This document shows, piece by piece, positions 19,691 to 24,927 of a DNA stretch of 24,927 nucleotides. The notes under the pieces were generated by a model that worked only from the letters and a program-made list of their open reading frames with translations, was not told the origin of the DNA and searched no databases. Within the stretch, counting starts at the first letter, position 1. Every line of letters begins with the position of its first letter. The position numbers and the translations under genes are program-made. Source of the DNA: Didymodactylos carnosus (lineage: Eukaryota; Rotifera; Eurotatoria; Philodinida; Philodinidae); contig CAJNOQ010002324.1 in the NCBI GenBank assembly GCA_905250885.1, positions 1 to 24,927 on the forward strand, read 5' to 3'.

Positions 19691-20245
19691 ATGTTTAAAC
19701 ATCAAAAAGAACATCGTGATACTTCCTCGCTATTGTGCGCTCGTTTCCATTCTCCATTTGGCTTTCCTGAATTATTAAATTATTTAACACGTGAAGTACT
19801 ACGTGCACAACCAGAAAACATTTATGAATTCTGTTTGACAACATGTCAACAATTGATAAATGAACGCGATAATGCTATATTACCATCGGAACTAGTAAAA
19901 TTAGATTTACATTCAGGATATATTGATGATCATGATCCGTGTAATAGTAACGTGAAAACAACAAGATCGAAGAGAGAACAATTTCAGAAAATAGCGAAAC
20001 ATGGTTGTCATGATCAAGAACAAGACCTGATTACACACAAATTTATTCAACAACTTATACATGATTCTCTACCCGAACCTGGAGACATTTGTTTAAATGA
20101 ATATAATGAACAAAAAACGAATTTTTTTGGAACATGTGACGATGATCAAGAAGATTGCTATGATAATCTAATAATTTCTGATCATGATAAGATAAATGAA
20201 TTTCCAACAGCAACAGTAATGGTCAACGTCAACAATGGCGATTGA
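19691..20245 (+). CDS. RIIa (cAMP-kinase regulatory type) docking-domain protein
   Basis: A single-exon frame encodes 184 residues from ATG 19691. Residues 17-60 match the RIIa dimerisation/docking fold: PFGFPELLNYLTREVLRAQP followed by ENIYEFCLTTCQQLINERD. This is the pattern of the PKA RII N-terminus and of the axonemal/sperm proteins ROPN1, SPA17 and CABYR, which dimerise as an X-type four-helix bundle and bind amphipathic helices of AKAPs or radial-spoke proteins. The remainder is acidic, with His/Asp/Glu-rich segments, and probably disordered. There is no kinase or cyclic-nucleotide-binding domain. A ciliary role is the likely inference. The gene sits just downstream of the TIR element, and no splice signals suggest further exons. 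Confidence 0.75.
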   Translation: MFKHQKEHRDTSSLLCARFHSPFGFPELLNYLTREVLRAQPENIYEFCLTTCQQLINERDNAILPSELVKLDLHSGYIDDHDPCNSNVKTTRSKREQFQKIAKHGCHDQEQDLITHKFIQQLIHDSLPEPGDICLNEYNEQKTNFFGTCDDDQEDCYDNLIISDHDKINEFPTATVMVNVNNGD

Positions 20246-20415
20246 AACACTCTGTGTGGTACATAGTATCTTACAAGAAAAAATATTTGAAAATTTGATC
20301 TGAAATTCTATTTGGTAAATTCAAAAGACTAGGCCATCTTTTCTTAAATTTTAGGTATTATAAACGTTTAAATAGTTTGTCAGTCAAAACGTATACCATA
20401 TTATAATTTTATACT

Positions 20416-20421
20416 AATAAA
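20416..20421 (+). terminator. Candidate polyadenylation signal of the RIIa gene
   Basis: AATAAA occurs 170 nt after the stop of the RIIa-domain gene; it is the first canonical signal on that strand. Confidence 0.35.
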
Positions 20422-20796
20422 TTCGTTTTGTATCATTGGCCACAAGATTCGAACAGTTATCAAACAGATATGAGCTAATTGGGTTGACGATCATTTCATA
20501 CTTAAACAGTGGCGACTGTGCTAAATATGTGTCTATGTAGTGAAGAAGGGAGCAGAATCTACAATTGTTAGACTTGCCACCTGTTAAAAATACATCTGTA
20601 TCTTCCCACACAAGTGAATTAATACAATTATTTACAAGTAATTATTTCCCGTCTATGTACTACTTTTCTCTGTCATCATCTTCCCATGAGGTAGTATTTT
20701 TTGAAAATATTTACAAAAAATCTGTCTTTGTTATATTATTTTTGTAATTTCAAAAATTGTATTATATAATGGTTTTTTATTTAAAAGAGGACAATT

Positions 20797-21353
20797 TGGA
20801 TTAAAAATATCTTTGGGCAGTGTATATATAGGCGTCTACTACGAGCAAGAATTCTCATTTCAGGTAAATGATAGAGAGCTCGGACTGTTTTTGTTTTGCA
20901 ATAAACACCTATGGCTAGGAGTGGAGAGTCTAATTTTTGAATTTCTTATTTACTGATTTCTGGTGCTTAATAAAACTTTAAAGTCCGAAGAATCCTTGGC
21001 AGCTTTCTTAGAATTTCTCATTCCTATAAAAAAAATAGAAGCACAATTTAAAAATCGGACTCTGTCAACTCCTAGCTATAGATGTTATCTACAAATCAAC
21101 AAAAAAAACTTTCTCTGACGCGTATTGTTGCTGAGAATTTTTGTGTAGAGCGAAAGTCCTGAAACTAAAAAACAATCTTGAGAAAAAAGAAAAATAAGTT
21201 TTGATTCTGTTAAATGCGTTTTATTTAAAAACTGTTTGAGTGTTAAACAATTTTTTAATACTTTGCTATAGGTTATCGATCATGGCAGATCTAATGAACA
21301 TGTGCAGCACGTGTGTGCACTTATGCAATACAAGTGCAAAACAGCGGAGAGGT
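20797..21353 (+). other. Exon-like fragments flanking a foldback element
   Basis: One plus-strand segment (about 20797-20863) reads GQFGLKISLGSVYIGVYYEQ and then EFSFQ before a GTAAATG donor. A second, after a TTTGCTATAG acceptor at about 21271, reads VIDHGRSNEHVQHVCALMQY and then KCKTAE before GTGTGT. They join in phase 0 to a continuous peptide of about 50 residues. No start, end or domain was found. They may be relics of a lost gene or coincidence. Confidence 0.2.
20909..21081. repeat. Foldback (MITE-like) element, about 34-bp arms
   Basis: CTATGGCTAGGAGTGGAGAG and onward (20909-20941) is inverted at 21048-21081 (ending ACTCCTAGCTATAG) with several mismatches. Weaker complementarity continues outward on both sides (TTTTTGTTTTG / CAACAAAAAAA). 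The interior is 106 nt and non-coding. Confidence 0.55.
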
Positions 21354-21597
21354 GTGTGTGTGTCTTAAAAACGTTTTTTATTGAGAAAGCCTATCTATCT
21401 TCAGTCAAAAGTTATTTGAAAAACAGTCGATGTTACTGCTTTATTGGACGCATAGTGTTTTAGGGTAGATTTCTCTCACCGATGAAAAAGTGTGTAAATT
21501 AAATATATGATAGAAATTTTTTTTTCAATCTGTGTTGCTTGTTTGAATATAAAACTATTGTTTTATGGTATGAGTAACAGATGTTTGGATTCTCTAG

Positions 21598-21604
21598 TAT
21601 AAAA
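21598..21604 (+). promoter_or_regulatory. TATA box of the secreted-protein gene
   Basis: TATAAAA at 21598-21604 lies 54 nt upstream of the start codon at 21659. Initiation about 30 nt downstream would leave a 5' UTR of roughly 30 nt. Confidence 0.4.
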
Positions 21605-21658
21605 TCGTATGTGTGATGAAATTAGACAAAATTCAAATATTGATTATTGAAATTGAAA

Positions 21659-22327
21659 ATGAATAAATTTTTTTTGACTGTGTATTATTTGTCACTATTC
21701 ACTCTGGTGTCATGTAGTGAGACTCGTCAAATATCCGAGACAATTCATGTTCAAGATAGTAGATCATCTCGATATGCATATGGAAGACTAGCCGAACAAT
21801 ATTATTGCAAATATCAAAATCCTTATGTATATGCGTTAAATGACAGATTGGATATATTTTCAAAAATTCCCGGTCTTACTTCTACGTTTACTCTTCCTCA
21901 ACCAACATTGTATAAAATAACGTTTCAAGCCAATTGTAAAGTGGCTGTACCAGGACGATTGTTTTTGAGAATAATGGTTAATGATCAACTAATTATCGGT
22001 GATCGTCTTATACCCAATACATCTGATCGACATTTAAATCAAACCATATTAGGTACAACACTAACTGAAGTCGATTGTCGTGGTGGATGTTTTCAGTATA
22101 GTGGGATTGATCGAGTAGAATGGGGATGGACAGAGTATGCATGTTCAAAAACAGAAATTATTTATTTGAAGCCCGGTGTACATGTATTTGATGTTGGTGT
22201 ACGAATAAATGAAAGAGAATTTGAGATTATTGGAGGAATTTTACAGTTTGAATTAATTCAATATGAACAAAATTCAAATATTGGAATTCCACTGTCGGAT
22301 ATAAATTTTAACAACCATAATCAGTAG
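21659..22327 (+). CDS. Secreted protein of an undescribed family
   Basis: A single-exon gene encoding 222 residues. The ATG at 21659 is chosen because it begins a classical signal peptide, MNKFFLTVYYLSLFTLVSCS, with cleavage expected around residues 19-21. The mature part is β-rich, with alternating hydrophobic strands such as LYKITFQANCKVAVPGRLFL, RIMVNDQLIIGDRL, VHVFDVGVRI and GGILQFELIQYE. It has cysteines at 50, 93, 140, 144 and 162, and two N-glycosylation sequons (N120, N127). There is no transmembrane segment after the signal peptide, so the product is probably exported. The fold looks like a jelly-roll/β-sandwich, but I cannot assign a family. A broken paralogue at 17997-18235 shows that the family has duplicated locally. 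Absence of introns sets it apart from the kinase, UBXN11 and C2-PDZ genes. Confidence 0.75.
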   Translation: MNKFFLTVYYLSLFTLVSCSETRQISETIHVQDSRSSRYAYGRLAEQYYCKYQNPYVYALNDRLDIFSKIPGLTSTFTLPQPTLYKITFQANCKVAVPGRLFLRIMVNDQLIIGDRLIPNTSDRHLNQTILGTTLTEVDCRGGCFQYSGIDRVEWGWTEYACSKTEIIYLKPGVHVFDVGVRINEREFEIIGGILQFELIQYEQNSNIGIPLSDINFNNHNQ

Positions 22328-22363
22328 TTATTGTTTGAGAATAAAAATGCAATTATTTCTAAA

Positions 22364-22376
22364 AATAAAAAATAAA
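22364..22376 (+). terminator. Tandem polyadenylation signals of the secreted-protein gene
   Basis: Two AATAAA hexamers (22364-22369 and 22371-22376) lie about 40 nt after the stop codon. A third at 22340-22345 is probably too close to the stop to be used. Confidence 0.5.
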
Positions 22377-22528
22377 ATTATTGTTTAAGGTAGTATTTTG
22401 GAATATGAAGTTCTTTTTTTTCCAGAAAAAGATACTTTCGATATAACACATTGTGATCAACCATTTGAAAATTATTTATTTCTCGACCAGTATACAATAT
22501 AAAAGACAATAATTATATTAGAAAAAAT

Positions 22529-22611
22529 AGAAAGATGTTGGTAATTACGTACATGTACTTAACATTAAATTAAGATGTTAAATGCATGTAAGTAATTACT
22601 AGCATCTTTCT
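22529..22611 (+). repeat. 83-nt near-perfect hairpin, pre-miRNA-like
   Basis: The left arm 22529-22565 starts AGAAAGATGTTGGTAATTAC; the right arm 22575-22611 ends TACTAGCATCTTTCT. The loop is nine bases (22566-22574). Of 37 paired positions 32 are Watson-Crick. In plus-strand RNA three of the other five become G·U pairs, leaving two mismatches. Size and pairing match metazoan miRNA precursors, but a tiny palindromic MITE would look the same. Confidence 0.6.
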
Positions 22612-23036
22612 TTTCTAGGTTATTCATGATTTAGAATTCTCGTTAAGTAATCTTAATTTCTAAAATAATTATATATTTAGAACAAGGTGGACGAAGTTTT
22701 TTTGACTTGCGTATCATAAACGTGTATTTGAAACGAGTATAACGAATGTCAGCAAGAATTATTTGCTAAATATATCTTGGTTTATAAAAGAAAACGTCTG
22801 CTACCTAAAATAACCGACTAGTTTGAAGCAAACGCCATTTACTATCTTTTCCAATCTAAAAAGAAATGAACAAGCTCTCAAACGAAAACGAACGTAAAAG
22901 ATCATTATTAGCATGTAGATATGACTTTAGATAATTCTAATCATGAACAGTGAGAAAAAAGTTGACATCAATAAAAGACCACCCTCAACGTTTTGAGTCA
23001 GCGGACAAAATAAAATACCATCTGATCTTCTATTAC

Positions 23037-23474
23037 GAGGAGGGGTGTAACGGCCGTTCAACCACTTCTTACTATTTTTTGTCTTCTATGCATTCTTAAT
23101 TTAGTTAAGAATAAACTAGTCATAAGTTGCATAGAAACTCGAATTTAAAAGACACATTATCTTCGTGCCTTTTTAGAATATACAAAAGGATATAGTTTAG
23201 TTTAGAATTTTTCTTTTGGTGTTAAGTTCTATCTATTTTAAATTCTAAATTCGTTTCTGGACTCTTGTGTTCTTTTCTGTTGTCCAAACGTCCGCCAATT
23301 CACGTCACCACAAGCAATCCTCTACCAATATTATTTTCTCATCGTCAACATCAATACTATTTACAAACAACGAACTATTGACTTATATTTCTACTTACCG
23401 CATTGTTCAACAAACGATTTGTTTTCTTTTTTTATATAATAACAGTAATAATTCATAATCATATATTGTTGTCA
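23037..23474 (+). mobile_element. Candidate LTR (polypurine tract plus LTR-like sequence)
   Basis: The nine-purine tract GAGGAGGGG (23037-23045) is followed immediately by TGTAACGGCCGTTCAACC, the arrangement expected at the junction of the internal region and 3' LTR of a retrotransposon. The next 400 bp is T/C-rich and non-coding, as LTRs often are. A possible end is TTGTTGTCA at 23474, but the terminal TG/CA inverted repeat is imperfect. No second LTR, integrase or reverse transcriptase was found in the window, so this would be a remnant. Confidence 0.3.
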
Positions 23475-24599
23475 GGATCAAGAACTGGGCTGCTTTGTAG
23501 TGAAAGTTGAATTCGGGCACAACTGAGCGCACTACAAGGGGTTTAGTTGAATACGTATTTTTAACAAAGTTTTTAACACCATCGGCTTGATTAGCTATTC
23601 TTTTGTTCTTATACGAGCAGCTTATGTCAGTTCTATTCTCTATCAATTCTGTTATGAAAATGGTCAATTATAATGAAAGGAGGTTTAATTCTGCTTAACT
23701 TGATGATTTGTCCAACTAACAGTCCCCTTTTTTCGCTTATTTTCAAAACATTATTGCAATAAAGCTACAGACCAATCTAAAATTGCAACTAGATAATTAA
23801 GTAGATTAAACATTTCTGTATAAAATGAAAATGTCTGGGCTCTGAACGTTGATTCGTTACAGTACAAAATTGTAGAAAAAATAAGCGTAATTACAGTTTT
23901 TGTCAGTATTATCTGCTAAAAGTTTGTGAGAGAGGAAAGCTGAAGTAGCCGCCGTGTATGCCTCGAAAAGCTCTATTTTCTATCTATAATTTAAATAATT
24001 TGCAGTTAGAATTGAGGGCGCAAGAATTTCATTATTTTTCATCAATAATTTGAGGCTTTCAATAAAACAAATAAAGCTTAGTCAAATTTGATCCATTCAG
24101 GTTGATTCTTTTAATTTTGAGAACAAATAATTAGTCGTTATGATCGGACCTCTAAGCTTTGGAAAACAAATTTGGTTTGTTCCACCGCTCAAGAAAAAAG
24201 ATAACAACTTTTGCTACTGTCACTTGATTGCTGAAAAGTTAATCGTAGCGTCGGATATTTAGATTCAAACGATTTTCGCTCTACACGACGAGAAAGAGCG
24301 TATTTGAAACTACACCAAAATATACTGAAACCGTGTTTTAATGCTTGTGAAATCATTCAAAAAAATTTCGCTCACATTTTCTAATGGCATTTTGCACCTT
24401 CGGATTTTGCAATAAAGCAGTCAATACATTTTTTGTAGAGAATTCAACGGGGAATCTTTTGGTAAAAAAGCTAACTCAATCAACTGTAAGAAGGAGGAGA
24501 AATTTAGAAAATATTAACGGCATAATTCTTTATGGGCCACCATGCATTCAATTCTATTGTCCATTCTGCTATGGGAATGGTCAACCCGTACACGAAAAT
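23475..24599. other. Non-coding stretch
   Basis: No supported gene. A hairpin with TTGTAGTG / CACTACAA arms spans about 23494-23538. The plus-strand frame at 24384-24695 runs into the repeat block at the right edge and shows no domain. Confidence 0.4.
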
Positions 24600-24927
24600 T
24601 CATATATAAAACCGGTCCAAAATACGGGTCACACCGGTTCATTTTCAAGCAGGAAAACCGGCGGTTTGCGACACAATAACCGCTCTCTCGTATAAAAACC
24701 GCGGGTGTCTTTTTTCATTTTTCTGAATCGCTGCGGGTATAACAGCGGTTCTCGCCGGTTATTTTTTGTTAAAAATCGCAGAGATCGGGGCGTGCTCAAC
24801 TGAATAAAATCGCTCCCTTTTCGATCGAATCGCAGCTAAAGGCGGTTATTTTTCTTGAAAACTGCGGTTCACCGAGGTTAGAAACAACTGCAGTCCGCTA
24901 ATATCGACGGTTATTTGTCCGAAAGGG
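24600..24927. repeat. CCGG/CGGTT-rich repeat block at right edge
   Basis: Base composition shifts sharply to more G+C. Short motifs recur in both orientations: ACCGGCGGTTTGC, AATAACCGC, AAAAACCGCGGG, GCCGGTTATTTTTT, AGGCGGTTATTTTTCTTG, CTGCGGTTCACCGAGGTT and CGACGGTTATTTG. The unit GCGGTTATTTTT appears at irregular spacing. It looks like the subterminal region of a transposable element or a degenerate satellite continuing beyond the window. Confidence 0.55.

Noticed and set aside
20430..20470. tRNA T-arm-like GTTCGAATC on the minus strand
   Set aside because: No acceptor, D or anticodon stems could be formed around it, and no A-box was found at the proper distance.
24384..24695. 103-codon plus-strand ORF
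   Set aside because: Its second half lies inside the CGGTT-rich repeat block and the first half has no domain; probably fortuitous.
1..24927. CRISPR arrays, bacterial operons, rRNA genes
   Set aside because: The sequence is intron-bearing animal DNA. No evenly spaced identical repeats, ribosome-binding sites or rRNA signatures were seen.

Overview
The window is AT-rich eukaryotic nuclear DNA from an animal. Every convincing gene is split by GT-AG introns, most of them about 40-80 nt long, and the protein families are metazoan: UBXN11/Socius with SEP and UBX domains, a C2-PDZ protein resembling the N-terminal half of RGS3, a TTK/Mps1-type kinase and an RIIa dimerisation-domain protein. Short introns, splice acceptors 2-3 nt upstream of start codons (possible spliced-leader sites), decayed paralogue fragments and many small foldback repeats fit a bdelloid rotifer such as Rotaria or Adineta best. 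That placement is inference; no species marker is visible.

Layout. 1-241: probable last exons of a plus-strand gene entering from the left. 242-2880: mostly non-coding, with one orphan ORF and several hairpins. 2881-5654: six-exon protein kinase whose 1.3-kb third intron appears to hold a separate three-exon plus-strand gene (3551-4186). 5655-8811: gene-poor, with a mariner-type terminus, a decayed plus-strand copy of an ORF whose better copy lies inverted at 7354-7630, and an 11-bp periodic repeat. 8812-11033: twelve-exon minus-strand UBXN11 gene, 503 codons in perfect phase. 11034-15149: a 17-bp inverted repeat, then a probably decayed gene at 11870-13480 that starts with a ubiquitin/PB1-like exon, then non-coding DNA. 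15150-17684: seven-exon C2-PDZ gene of 467 codons ending in a PDZ ligand. 17997-18235: 5'-truncated, frameshifted paralogue of the secreted-protein gene at 21659-22327. 18557-19518: 962-bp non-autonomous element with 128-bp terminal inverted repeats. 19691-20245: RIIa-domain protein. 20246-21600: foldback element and exon-like fragments. 21659-22327: single-exon secreted cysteine-containing protein with a TATA box. 22529-22611: pre-miRNA-like hairpin. 23037-23474: purine tract followed by an LTR-like sequence. 24600-24927: a compositionally distinct block rich in CCGG/CGGTT motifs.

The genes do not form an operon or an obvious pathway. They look like independent animal genes separated by TE-derived DNA. 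Exon models were built by hand from splice signals, phase continuity and family resemblance. The kinase, UBXN11 and C2-PDZ models all close in frame with no internal stop. Family names rest on remembered motifs, not on a database search.
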